DNA of 64,000 nt from CAWJLE01 sp963843645. Lineage in GTDB: Bacteria; Chloroflexota; Anaerolineae; DAOTYC01. A program made the translations under genes and the position numbers. The stretch's first letter is position 1. Every line of letters begins with the position of its first letter. Positions 40,146 through 49,040 of this stretch are shown piece after piece. The notes under the pieces were generated by a model. The model made no database searches, had not been told where the DNA came from, and worked only from the letters and a program-made list of their open reading frames with translations. The DNA lies in the NCBI GenBank assembly GCA_963843645.1, contig CAWJLE010000003.1:186001-250000 (forward strand), in the 5' to 3' direction.

Positions 40146-42137
40146 CTACGAGCCGTAGTCGATGACGATGGTCTGGTCCTGGACAAGGTCGAGCGTGTAA
40201 GTCAGCGTGCCTCTCTCGACACTCTTCGGCTGGGGAATGGCGTGCAATAGATGGGCGCCCGGCGGCAACGCGATCTCCAGCGAGGCCGGCAGATCTGCCA
40301 GGCCGGGCTGCTTCTGCAAGGTAAGCCGGTACCGGCGACGCCCATCCGCAAGGGGCGCAGCCGCCGCTGGGACAAAGTAGACATAATGCATATCGAGATG
40401 TTGTCCAGGTTGCAACAAAGCCAGCTCGCCCCAGCTGTCACGACCTTCGACCTCTCTTGTCCGGTCGACGGTGTCCCGAGACGGCCGATTCGTTACCAGA
40501 TTTTCGGCGGGCACCTGGATGCCCGGTGCGGTCTCGATATCAGCGGAGGCCGGCGCGACGAGCCGAACGTAGTTCCAGTAGCAGCGGTTCATCTGGTCGG
40601 TGTAGATCGGATCGTAACGTGGCGTGTGGTCGCAGAAGTCCACCGCACGGGCTCCGCGGTGCTGGTACGTCACGGTCACATCCTCGCGCGCCCCGCCGTC
40701 CGAATCTAGACTCACACGCTGCGTCAGGCGGCGGTCGATCAACGGTGAGGCCTTGTTGAAGCCGACGTTGGCCTCCACGACCATCAGGTAGTCCCCGGGC
40801 CCGCGCGCAATGCGACCGTCCCAGCCGGTCTGGCTTTGTTTTCCCGCCAGCAATTCGACTGCCCGCGGGTCGCGGCTGTAGACCAGCAGGTGCTTTTCAG
40901 CGAGCGCCTGGAGCAGTGCCTTGCCGAGAGCGGCCCCGTCCGGGCCGTCCGGCTTCCAGCTTTCCAGCTTGTCTCGCAGTGCACCCGCCAGGTCGGCGAC
41001 GAACGCTTTCCGCTGCAGCCACCACCGCTGGTCTTGAGTCTCCTTCGTCTCGGGGGCCCACCGCTGCTGCATCCATTCGGTGAGATTGTCGGCAGAGACG
41101 CGCTCTGGGCTGCCGTCCCGCTCGCGGCCCGCCACATCGACCGGGCCGACCGCTGCCAGCAGGTATTGCAGCACGCGCTGGTCGATGGCGATGACCCCAT
41201 CGACGTCCTGCCCGATTCCCCACCGAGCGAGCGCCGCCGCCGTCTCAGCCGCGGTCGGGAAGTCCGGCGACCAGTTCGAGTCGCGCAGCAGCCACATGTC
41301 CGCCGCCATGTACTCCTGCAGCGGCCAGGGCGGGTACGGGTAGTCTTTCGACAGATCGTCGAACTGATAGCTGTCCGTCAGGCTCAGGTCGGTGACGCGT
41401 CCGTTCTCGATGCGCAGGTAGCCGGCAGCCGTGATGAAGCCGCCGGTCGGGCGCAGCTCGTCCTCGCTCTGCGCCAGCACGAGGTATACCTGCGGGCGGT
41501 CCAGGCCGAGCAGCAGAGGTGCGAGCCGGGCCGCGCGCAGGCCCGCTGACAGCAGTGGAGCCAGGCGATCGTAGTCCGCCAGTTGAGCGCGGAGTCCGGC
41601 CGAAAGTCGGGCCGCATCGATCTGGGATCGGGCGGCTGCCGCGCGGTCCAGGGCTGCGCCGGCGAGGGCCAGCCGGTCCGCACTGGCCTGCAGGATGCGG
41701 AGCAAGTGCGACGGCGATCGCTCATTCCCGGGAGTTGCTCCCTCGAACGTGGTCTGCGCCACGCCGGCCAGAAGCTCCGCACCGTCCAGCAGCCCCTGAG
41801 CCATGTCGAGCAGCTGGGGCGCGGCCTTCAGGTCGGGACCCCAGCCAGGCAGCGCACTCAGGTGGGGGCTCAGGGCGAGAAACGGGGCCGCGTCGGCTCG
41901 CAGGCGGCCTGCCTCTGCGTCCATCACCTGCAGCCACCGGCGTACCGAGGCGATGCTGTCCGGCGAGGTCAGCGCGGACGCGCCGTACGTCCCCAAGAAG
42001 TCCCGAAGCTGGGCGGCTTGATCGGCCAGGGCCGTGGTAGTCGACGTGCATTGCCACGCACGCAGCCCGACGATGCCCAGAGCCCCGAGCAGGATGAGGA
42101 TGGCGAGGGCGAGCACCAGCCGGCGGCTGACCCTCAC
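40146..42137 (-). CDS. DUF4012 domain membrane protein
   Basis: A 663-residue protein with one N-terminal transmembrane helix (about 7-26) and a long extracytoplasmic part. The first ~190 residues are helical and Ala/Leu-rich (coiled-coil-like), followed by the DUF4012 core: LVLAQSEDELRPTGGFITAAGYL near 218, DSYQFDD, SNWSPDFPTAAETAA and GVIAIDQRVLQYLLAAVGPVDVAG near 320-340. DUF4012 proteins are common in Chloroflexota and Actinobacteria, often beside polysaccharide genes, with unknown function. The fold is often compared with LytR-CpsA-Psr-like cell-wall glycopolymer proteins, which would fit a role in attaching the polymer; that is inference. Confidence 0.85.
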   Translation of the reverse strand: MRVSRRLVLALAILILLGALGIVGLRAWQCTSTTTALADQAAQLRDFLGTYGASALTSPDSIASVRRWLQVMDAEAGRLRADAAPFLALSPHLSALPGWGPDLKAAPQLLDMAQGLLDGAELLAGVAQTTFEGATPGNERSPSHLLRILQASADRLALAGAALDRAAAARSQIDAARLSAGLRAQLADYDRLAPLLSAGLRAARLAPLLLGLDRPQVYLVLAQSEDELRPTGGFITAAGYLRIENGRVTDLSLTDSYQFDDLSKDYPYPPWPLQEYMAADMWLLRDSNWSPDFPTAAETAAALARWGIGQDVDGVIAIDQRVLQYLLAAVGPVDVAGRERDGSPERVSADNLTEWMQQRWAPETKETQDQRWWLQRKAFVADLAGALRDKLESWKPDGPDGAALGKALLQALAEKHLLVYSRDPRAVELLAGKQSQTGWDGRIARGPGDYLMVVEANVGFNKASPLIDRRLTQRVSLDSDGGAREDVTVTYQHRGARAVDFCDHTPRYDPIYTDQMNRCYWNYVRLVAPASADIETAPGIQVPAENLVTNRPSRDTVDRTREVEGRDSWGELALLQPGQHLDMHYVYFVPAAAAPLADGRRRYRLTLQKQPGLADLPASLEIALPPGAHLLHAIPQPKSVERGTLTYTLDLVQDQTIVIDYGS

Positions 42138-42275
42138 GCCCAGTCTCTCTCGTCGAGTGAGAGGGCGAACATCCCGCCCGCTTCTCCTCGGATGCCTCGG
42201 ACGGGAGAGGGCTGGAGTGGAGTCGAGCCGCCGCTCAGTCTCAGGCAGAGAATCTTGGGTGGTTGCGTTCCGGGA

Positions 42276-43358
42276 TCACTGTCGTGCACCGCTCGCTCCC
42301 GGCACCGTCACCCGCGTGCGATCCATCGCGAGGCGGGCCAGGCCGTAGACGAGACCCAGGCCCAGCGCCAGGGCGCGCAGCCACAGCACCGCGGGTGCAA
42401 TCAGCGTGGCGGCCCGGTCCGTCCGCCAGGCGCGCACGCAGAAGGGAATCGTCGTCAGCACGAAGCCGGCCACGGACGCAGCCAACAGCCACCGCGCTCC
42501 TTCCAAGAAGAAGGCACAGGGCAGGGCCGCGACGGTCAATCCGGCCAATGCCAGTTGGGCGCGTAGCACCTCGGGCGTGTGCGAGTCGCCCTTAAGCTTC
42601 TGCGGATAGCGCCGGTACACCTCGACCCGCCACTGCCCGAAGTGGAACTTGCGCTGCAAGTAGCGTCCCAGGCTCTCGGCGTGCCGGTGGTACACGATCC
42701 CATTCGGATTGAAGACGAGCCGGCGGCCACGCTGTGCCAGCCGGAACGACAGCTCGGCATCCTCGGCGGCGAGAATCCCTTCGTCGAACGGACCGCCGGC
42801 TTCAGCATCGAGCACGGTCTTGCGATAGGCGGCCGAATAGGTATCGACGAAATCGATGTGAGATGCGAGCGCCATGGCGCGGTACTTGGCCTCGAACTCC
42901 ACCTGCACGAAACGCGGCAACAGGGCCTGCTGACGCGTTCGGTACACTCCCTTACAGCCGGCGACGGTCTGATCCGCGAAGAGCGCGGCCATCGTCTCGA
43001 GCCAGTCCGGCGCGGGAGCGCAGTCGGCGTCGGTGAAGAGCACGAGCCCACCGCGCGCGGCCCGGACGCCCTGATTGCGTGCGGCCGACCGGCCTCGGTG
43101 CGTCTGCCGGATGACGTGGGCGTCGAGCTGCTCCGCGACGGCCGCGGTTTCGTCCGTCGAGCCGTCGTCGACGACGATGACTTCAAACGGGAGCGGCGCT
43201 GTCTGCCAATCCAGGGCGAGCAAGCAATCGGGCAGCGTGCCCGCGGCGTTGTAGGCCGGGATGACGACGCTGACGGCGGGGGACTCAACTGAGGACGTCT
43301 GACGCCCGTCAGGCTTCCGATGTTTCTCTAACTCCGGAAGCTCATTCTCCTTCTTCAT
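42276..43358 (-). CDS. Family 2 glycosyltransferase with C-terminal membrane segments
   Basis: A 360-residue inverting GT-A glycosyltransferase. The catalytic domain starts VSVVIPAYNAAGTLPDCLLAL near residue 29, with VIVVDDGSTDET, the RNQGVRAARGGLVLFTDADCAP segment holding the DxD metal site, and the ED acceptor motif in EDAELSFRL. Two or three hydrophobic helices follow (about 265-350). It should add a sugar to a lipid-linked intermediate at the inner face of the membrane. The start overlaps the preceding small membrane gene by 17 bases, indicating a tightly packed operon. Confidence 0.88.
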   Translation of the reverse strand: MKKENELPELEKHRKPDGRQTSSVESPAVSVVIPAYNAAGTLPDCLLALDWQTAPLPFEVIVVDDGSTDETAAVAEQLDAHVIRQTHRGRSAARNQGVRAARGGLVLFTDADCAPAPDWLETMAALFADQTVAGCKGVYRTRQQALLPRFVQVEFEAKYRAMALASHIDFVDTYSAAYRKTVLDAEAGGPFDEGILAAEDAELSFRLAQRGRRLVFNPNGIVYHRHAESLGRYLQRKFHFGQWRVEVYRRYPQKLKGDSHTPEVLRAQLALAGLTVAALPCAFFLEGARWLLAASVAGFVLTTIPFCVRAWRTDRAATLIAPAVLWLRALALGLGLVYGLARLAMDRTRVTVPGASGARQ

Positions 43359-43581
43359 CTCGCCTTCTCCTCTGCACAGCGGCCTGGACGGGGATTGCCA
43401 GAGTCAGCAGCGCCCACAGGACGCGCTCCGGCAGGAAACTGCGTGCGGCGCACAGGCCCAGGCCGGTGAGGACCAGACCCCAGCGTACCCGGCCCGCATC
43501 GCGCCAGCCCAAGGCTGCCACGACCCAGGCCAGGCCGAAGACCCACAGCGCGTTGGCCGCGACCCAGGCGACGTCAATCAT
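43342..43581 (-). CDS. Small two-helix membrane protein
   Basis: A 79-residue protein with hydrophobic segments at about 5-25 and 34-68 and a very basic and acidic tail (QRRRRDEEGE). It overlaps the polymerase gene by 8 bases and the glycosyltransferase gene by 17, a layout typical of translationally coupled genes, which supports it being real. No family is recognised. It may assist the adjacent polymerase or glycosyltransferase in the membrane. Confidence 0.6.
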   Translation of the reverse strand: MIDVAWVAANALWVFGLAWVVAALGWRDAGRVRWGLVLTGLGLCAARSFLPERVLWALLTLAIPVQAAVQRRRRDEEGE

Positions 43582-45088
43582 GGCGCACCGAAGGGCCTGA
43601 GTGGTCGCCCGCCGCCTGCGTGTGGAGGCTGGCGATCAGGCCGAGCAGCAGCCAGAAGAGGATGCCCGGCTTGGCGCCGAGGGCCACGGCGTCGGTGAGG
43701 CCGTAGACGGCGTGGGCCAGCAGTCCGCCGCCCAGGCCGAGTGCCAGCGGCCGCATCGCCGCACCTAACCCCCTACCCCCTTCCCTGAGAAGGAACGGGG
43801 AAACCAGTTCCCCCTTCCTTCTCAGGGTAGGGGGCAGGGGGTTAGGTGCGGCGCGCCAGATGTCCCGCAGCATCCAGAATGCGCCGATGTACAGCGCAAC
43901 GAACGCGACGAGTCCGGGCAGCCCGAGGTCCAGTCCCGCCTGGAGGAACTCGTTGTGGGCGTGTGCGATATCAACTGTGGGGCGAATCAGTGGCGACGGG
44001 TAGCGTGCGTGAATTTGCGCCCGAAAGGCGTTCATCCCCAGGCCGGTCAGCGGAAAATCGCCCAGAGCCGCCAATCCTCGGGACCAGATCTCGACGCGAC
44101 TCTCCCAGCTGACGGACGCCTGTGAGGGGTCCGCCCCGCGTCCGGCGTTGCTGAGCTGGGCCAGAAATGAATCCGGACCTACCTGGAGGACCGTCGCGAT
44201 CAGCGTTGTGCCCGCGAGGGCGATAGCGACCAGGATCAGCAGGCGGCCGCGCAGCGGCAGAGCCACTAGGCACATCACGGTCAACGCCAGGCCTAGGCCG
44301 AGGTATGCGCCACGCGATTGGGCCAGGACGAGAACCCCGACGACGAGGGCGGCCGCGACCCAGGTAACGAGAAGCGCGAGCATCCACCGCCCCGTACCGC
44401 GCCGCCGCCTGATCGGCCGTGAGCGCCCCGGCAGCCACAGTGCGAGCGTCAGCATCATTGGCGCAACCCATAGCAGCGCCCCCGCGACCTCGTTGGGATT
44501 GAGCCCAGCCACGGCCCCGGGCAGGCCTTTGACCCGCGCCGTGCGCATGATTTCGGCGGTGATGGGCGCCAAGACGTGGAACTTCGCGCCCCAGTTGGCG
44601 CCCAGCAGACCAATCAGGGCCACGCCCAGTCCGGTGCAGGCGAAGACCGTGAAGGCGATCCACCACGCGTGAGCGGACGTGTGTTCCAGTCTGCCTGTTC
44701 GCGCGACGGCGAAATACGCTCCCAGCCCGAGGATCATGCCGCTGATTTTGGGCAGACTGACGGGCACGCTCCACGTGACGCACAAACTGATTCCGACCAT
44801 GACGGCCAGGAGCAGCAGCGAAGGGTTGAGGGGAGTGCGGGGCAGCATGCCACGTCCGGCCCACCACGCTATCAGCCAGCCCAGTGGAATGAGCATCCAG
44901 ACCCACACGCGGTCGGGCGACGGAAACAGAAAGACCGGCGCGGCCGCGAGCAGCGCCAGCCAGTACCACCGGTCGACAAAAAGAAGAACGTTGGAACGTT
45001 CGCACGTTGGAGCGTTGGAGCGTTGGACCGTCGGGGATAAGCCATTGGCACGTTGGCAGGTTGGACCATCCGCGTGTTTGAAGGTCAA
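43574..45088 (-). CDS. O-antigen ligase/polymerase-like membrane protein
   Basis: A 504-residue polytopic protein with about 12 helices. It has the Wzy_C/O-antigen-ligase hallmark of a large loop with ESRVEIWSRGLAALGDFPLTGLGMNAFR followed by HAHNEFLQAGLDLGLPGL near residues 330-390. It polymerises or ligates lipid-linked glycan on the outer face of the membrane. The TTG start at 45086-45088 has GGGAGGA eight bases upstream, so the odd Cys/Arg/Asn-rich first 35 residues, encoded partly by 8-bp repeats, seem to be translated. Near residue 415 a 32-residue Pro/Arg-rich insert, encoded by a palindromic element, lies in a loop between helices. Confidence 0.85.
   Translation of the reverse strand: MTFKHADGPTCQRANGLSPTVQRSNAPTCERSNVLLFVDRWYWLALLAAAPVFLFPSPDRVWVWMLIPLGWLIAWWAGRGMLPRTPLNPSLLLLAVMVGISLCVTWSVPVSLPKISGMILGLGAYFAVARTGRLEHTSAHAWWIAFTVFACTGLGVALIGLLGANWGAKFHVLAPITAEIMRTARVKGLPGAVAGLNPNEVAGALLWVAPMMLTLALWLPGRSRPIRRRRGTGRWMLALLVTWVAAALVVGVLVLAQSRGAYLGLGLALTVMCLVALPLRGRLLILVAIALAGTTLIATVLQVGPDSFLAQLSNAGRGADPSQASVSWESRVEIWSRGLAALGDFPLTGLGMNAFRAQIHARYPSPLIRPTVDIAHAHNEFLQAGLDLGLPGLVAFVALYIGAFWMLRDIWRAAPNPLPPTLRRKGELVSPFLLREGGRGLGAAMRPLALGLGGGLLAHAVYGLTDAVALGAKPGILFWLLLGLIASLHTQAAGDHSGPSVRHD
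43757..43853. repeat. 97-bp palindromic element inside the polymerase gene
   Basis: The arms 43757-43800 and 43810-43853 are inverted copies over about 44 bases with few mismatches. They begin CGCCGCACCTAACCCCC and contain CCCTGAGAAGGAA. The element can fold into a very long hairpin, keeps the reading frame of the gene open, and codes for a Pro/Arg/Gly-rich stretch. It looks like a mobile palindromic repeat (MITE- or RPE-like) inserted in coding DNA. No second copy was found in the window. Confidence 0.75.
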
Positions 45089-45180
45089 TGCTTCAGTCCT
45101 CCCAAATTACAAACATGCCGGCTTTCAGGTGTGTCAACGTTCGAACGTCAACTTGCCAGCGTTCCAACGTGCTGGCGCTC
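44988..45180. repeat. Two inverted arrays of 8-bp repeats around the polymerase gene start
   Basis: From 44988 to 45035 the sequence runs in steps of 8 bases with consensus ACGTTGGA (six units, variants ACGTTCGC, GCGTTGGA, CCGTCGGG), with looser copies to about 45066. From about 45133 to 45180 the same motif runs in the opposite orientation (TCCAACGT-like, for example CAACGTTC, CGAACGTC, AGCGTTCC). The left array codes for the start of the polymerase, the right one for the end of the upstream PglF-like protein. Between them lie the ribosome binding site and start codon. Confidence 0.75.
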
Positions 45181-47156
45181 CAATGCGTGCGTTTCGACAG
45201 GCGCCGGCTGGGGCAGGGGCGCTACAATTGGTGTGGTGACGAGTGTAGCAGTTGACGTCTCCGGCTCGGGACCCCCGCAACTGGACATAATGCGCTCCAG
45301 CGTGTCGCGGATCTCGGGCTCACGGCACTCGGCGGCAAACTGCTCGAGCTGGCTCAGTTTGCTGTCCAGGTCGTCCACCAGCGGTCCGCCGCAGCCGTTC
45401 CGGCTCATGAGGATCTTCTCGTGCGTCGTAGGCGATAACGTCTCGTCCGCGTAGAACAGGGTTTCGTGCAGCTTTTCGCCGGGACGGATGCCGGTGAATA
45501 CGATGTCGACGTCTTCGTAAGGGCGCAGCCCGGACAGCTCGATCATGTCGCGGGCCAGGTCGACGATCTTGACCGGCTCGCCCATGTCCAGCACGAAGAC
45601 CTCACCGCCTTCGCCAATGACCCCGGCCTGCAGAACGAGCTGCACCGCTTCGGGGATGGTCATGAAGTAGCGGGTCATCTCCTCGTGGGTGACGGTGACC
45701 GGGCCGCCGGTCCGGATCTGCTCGCGGAAGAGAGGAATGACGCTGCCGCGGCTGTTCAGGACGTTGCCGAATCGAACGGCCATGAACGGCCGGCCGGTGC
45801 GCTTCGCTGCGGCCTGCACTACCCACTCGGCGACGCGCTTGGATCCGCCCATGACGCTCCGCGGCCGCACAGCTTTGTCCGTGGAGATCATGACGAGCCG
45901 CTCGACACCGCATCGTTCGGCGGCGCGGACGACGTTCCGCGTGCCCAGGATATTGTTGGTGACTGCCTCCATGACATTGGCTTCCATGAGCGGCACATGC
46001 TTGTGGGCCGCGGCGTGGAAGACGACCTGGGGTCGGCATTGGCCGAAGACTGTTTCCAGGTGGGTGGCGTGGCGGATATCCGCGATCACGGCCTGAGTGG
46101 ACAGGGTGGGGAACCGGCGCTTCAACTCCTGCTCGATCTCGAAGATGCTGTTTTCGCCGTGGCCGATCAGGACGAGCAGCGCCAGGGCGCGCCTGTGCGA
46201 CCTGCCGGCACAGCTCGCGGCCGATGGACCCGCCGGCCCCAGTCACCACGACGCGTTTGCCCCGCAACTGACTGTGGACCGCCTTGACGTCGGTTTCGAC
46301 CGGTTTGCGGCGCGAGCAGGTCCTCAATCTGGACCTCGCGGATTTGCTGGAGGCTCACCCGCCCGGAGATGATTTCGTGCAGCGCAGGCATGATCCGGAT
46401 CGTGGCTCCGACCTGTTTGCTCTTCTCGCGAATCTGACGGATGGCGGCCCCCGACGCCGTCGGCATGGCAATGATGACCTGGTCCGCCTTGTGCTTGAGG
46501 ATCAGCCATGGCAGGTCGTCGCAGGTGCCCAGGACCTGCATGCCGTTCACCCGGCTGCCGACCTTGGCCGGGTCGTCGTCCACGAAGCCGATGATGTCGA
46601 TGCCCAGCGCCGGGTTGTCGGTTACCTCGCGGGCGACGAGCGTGCCCGCCGCTCCCGCTCCCGCGATCAGGACAGACACCTGCTGCACGGGTTCCTCGGC
46701 GCCCAGTAGCCGGTGAGACAACCGACTGGCCTTGCGCAGGACGAAACGGGCGCCGCCGATCAGCATCAGGCTGACGAGCCAGTCGATGATCAGCACTGAG
46801 CGGGGGAATCCGTTCAGCCACAGGGGCGCCACCACGCCTACAAACACCACGCCGAGGCCCAGAGACGAGACGCTGAGCGCGATCGTCAGGTGAAACAGGT
46901 CATCGGTATCGGCGTAGAGCCAGTAGCAGTTGTAGATGCCCATTGCGACGAGGACGCTCAGACGGACGGCCAGGGCCGCCAGCAGGTAGGCGACGAGCGC
47001 ATTCCGCATCCCGCCCGTTGGGAACAGGGTCTCCAGGCGCAGGTCGAAGGCGATGATCACGCTCGCGGCGACGAACAGGGCATCTATAAGGAAGACATGA
47101 CGGTTTCGTACGTGACGAACCCAGCGCGGTACGGGCAATGTGGTGTTGATGTTCAT
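45148..47156 (-). CDS. Membrane-bound UDP-sugar 4,6-dehydratase (PglF/CapD type), two frameshifts
   Basis: Joined, the gene encodes about 668 residues. Four N-terminal transmembrane helices (about 20-125) precede a first Rossmann domain (SVLIAGAGAAGTLVARE near 157) and a second NAD domain (RVVVTGAGGSIGRELCRQ) with the catalytic STDKAVRPRSVMGGSKRVAE. The family removes water from UDP-GlcNAc to form the 4-keto-6-deoxy sugar, the first step to bacillosamine-type or other deoxyamino sugars. Frame changes lie at about 46308-46316 (after QIEDLL) and 46180-46195 (after QVAQAR). Sequence on both sides is conserved, so indel errors are likely. The C-terminal tail (ETHALERQHVG) is encoded by the 8-bp repeats. 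Confidence 0.82.
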
Positions 47157-47217
47157 GGGTGTGTTTCTCCTGGAAGAACAGATGGAGGGGGTGCGGCCGC
47201 GCCAAGGATGTGCGCGA

Positions 47218-48399
47218 TCAGATCGCGCTGTCTCTCAGTGCGGCGCAGACGGCGTCGACCTGGCCCTCGGTCATGACGCTGGAGAATGGAAGAGCGAGTG
47301 AGACGTCGCCGAGATACTCGGTGATCGGGAAGTCGCCGCGTCCATAGCCAAACTTCTCACGGTAGAAGGGCTGCAGATGGATGGGCGTGAAGTATGGTCG
47401 GCTGGGGATGCCCTGGTCAGCCAGGCGCTGCATTACGTCGTCGCGATGGGCGGGCGGCAGTATGCGGACGACGTATACGAACCACGACATGCGCGTGGTG
47501 GTCGGGGCGACGAAGGGCGTCTCGACCCAATCGATTGCTTCGAGCCTCTCGTTGTACCAGGCAGCAACCCGTTCTCGTTTGGTGAGCAGTTCTTCGATAC
47601 GGCCGATCTGCGCGAGGCCCAGCGTCGCGCTCATCTCGTCCATCCGGTAGTTGTAGCCGAGACGGGTATGGTTCAGCCAGGCGTCGAACACGTCGCGGCC
47701 CTGGTTGCGCAGCGAGCGGGCGAGATCAGCCCATTCACTGTCGCTCGTGACCAGCATGCCGCCCTCGCCGGTCGTCATCTGCTTGTTGGGATAGAAGGCG
47801 AACACACCGGCCTGGCCTAGAGTCCCGGCCTGCCGCCCCTTGTACTCGGACCCGATGGCCTCGCACGAGTCCTCGATAACGGGCAGCTCGTAACGGCGGC
47901 CCAACTCGAGGATGGGGTCCATGTCCGCCGGCTGGCCGAACGCATGCACCGGCAGGAGGGCCTTGACCCCGCCGACACTGGCGCGCCGTTCCCGGAGTAC
48001 GGGCGGCAGGTAGTGCTTCGCATCACCGTTGGAGAGCGCCCGGACCGCGGAGGCCATCAGATTGGGATCGATGTTGCCCGTCGCGCGGTCCACGTCTACG
48101 AACACGGGGATGGCACGCTCGTAGAGGATGCAGTTGGCGGACGAGATGAACGAGAACGGCGTGGTGATGACCAGGTCGCGGTCTTGCACGCCTGCGGCGA
48201 TGATCGCCAGGTGCAACCCGCTGGTGCCGGAGTTGACCCCGACCGCGTGGGACACGCCTACAGTGTGGGCAATCGCGTGCTCGAACGCCTCGATCTGCGG
48301 GCCGATGCTGAGACTTGGTGTATGCAGGACCCGGTTCACGGCCGCGACTTCGATGTCAGTGAGATCCGGCGACGACATAGGGATGTGATTTGCGTTCAT
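47218..48399 (-). CDS. DegT/DnrJ/EryC1/StrS sugar aminotransferase (PglE-like)
   Basis: A 393-residue PLP aminotransferase that places an amino group on nucleotide keto-sugars. It shows IPMSSPDLTDIEVAAVNRVL at the start, GVNSGTSGLHLAI, PVIEDSCEAIGSEYKG and the PLP-lysine motif FAFYPNKQMTTGEGGMLV, then YNYRMDEMSATLGLAQ. The ATG chosen is 48399, preceded by GAGGTGA; the longer frame to 48486 lacks a binding site. In the set PglC-D-E-F it would convert the 4-keto product of the dehydratase downstream (45148-47156) into the 4-amino sugar. The next gene in the transcript begins about 60 bases on. Confidence 0.88.
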   Translation of the reverse strand: MNANHIPMSSPDLTDIEVAAVNRVLHTPSLSIGPQIEAFEHAIAHTVGVSHAVGVNSGTSGLHLAIIAAGVQDRDLVITTPFSFISSANCILYERAIPVFVDVDRATGNIDPNLMASAVRALSNGDAKHYLPPVLRERRASVGGVKALLPVHAFGQPADMDPILELGRRYELPVIEDSCEAIGSEYKGRQAGTLGQAGVFAFYPNKQMTTGEGGMLVTSDSEWADLARSLRNQGRDVFDAWLNHTRLGYNYRMDEMSATLGLAQIGRIEELLTKRERVAAWYNERLEAIDWVETPFVAPTTTRMSWFVYVVRILPPAHRDDVMQRLADQGIPSRPYFTPIHLQPFYREKFGYGRGDFPITEYLGDVSLALPFSSVMTEGQVDAVCAALRDSAI

Positions 48400-48430
48400 A
48401 CGAGCGGTCACCTCGGGAATAGGATCGGCG

Positions 48431-49040
48431 TCAGACGGGGGAAACGCCGTAGTGAACCCAATAGAAACCCAGCTTGACGATCTCATCGATCACTGCCGTC
48501 AGGCTGTATTCGTTCATCCACCAGCGGCCGGGAGTATACCGTGGGTCGGGCGCGACCGAGACCGAAATCGCCACGCCGGGCATGAGCGTCCGAAAGGTGC
48601 GCGCCGCGCGACGGCTGTGGAATGCGTTCGTGACGATGATGAGGCTGCGCCAGTTGTGCTGCTGTGCCAGCCGGCTCAGGTTGTGGGCCTCATCGTACGT
48701 ACTCTGCGCCTCAGGCGCGATGATCGTCGCGTTCGCGGGCAGTCCCAGCTGTTGGGCGGCCTCCAGGGAGAGCTGGGCCGACGAGCATTTCGAGCCCCAC
48801 GCTCGCCATCGTTCCGCCGCTGAGCACGACGACCGGCGCGTAGCCCAGCTCGTAGAGCTCCACCGCATGATGGACCCGTGGGAAGCCATTGACGTCGCCG
48901 CCGAGGCTCACGATAGCGTCGGCGTGCTGAGTCGCGTCGTTCACGACCAGGAAAGGCCCTGCCTTGATCGTTGCCAGGCAGACCAGAGCCACGACCAGGA
49001 GAAAGCCTGCCATGGAGACGGTGCACCCGCGGCGGCCCAC
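48431..49040 (-). CDS. YdcF/SanA-like DUF218 protein, one frameshift
   Basis: The N-terminal part (about 90 residues) has a transmembrane or signal segment (MAGFLLVVALVCLATI), then DAIVSLGGDVNGFPRVHHAVELYELGYAPVVVLSGG. The C-terminal part continues with LGLPANATIIAPEAQSTYDEAHNLSRLA and SLIIVTNAFHSRRAARTF. Both are diagnostic of the DUF218/YdcF family, which includes SanA and ElyC, linked to envelope glycan metabolism and undecaprenyl-lipid homeostasis. The frame changes at about 48775-48790. It sits inside the block of amino-sugar genes, between the PglE- and PglD-like genes. Confidence 0.75.

Noticed and set aside
42138..42275. A mobile repeat in the gap between the DUF4012 and GT2 genes
   Set aside because: The stretch has purine/pyrimidine-rich patches such as GGGAGAGGG but no clear inverted or direct repeat longer than about 8 bases.
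44988..45180. A CRISPR array
   Set aside because: The repeat unit is only 8 bases with no spacers, the orientation inverts midway, and no cas genes are near.
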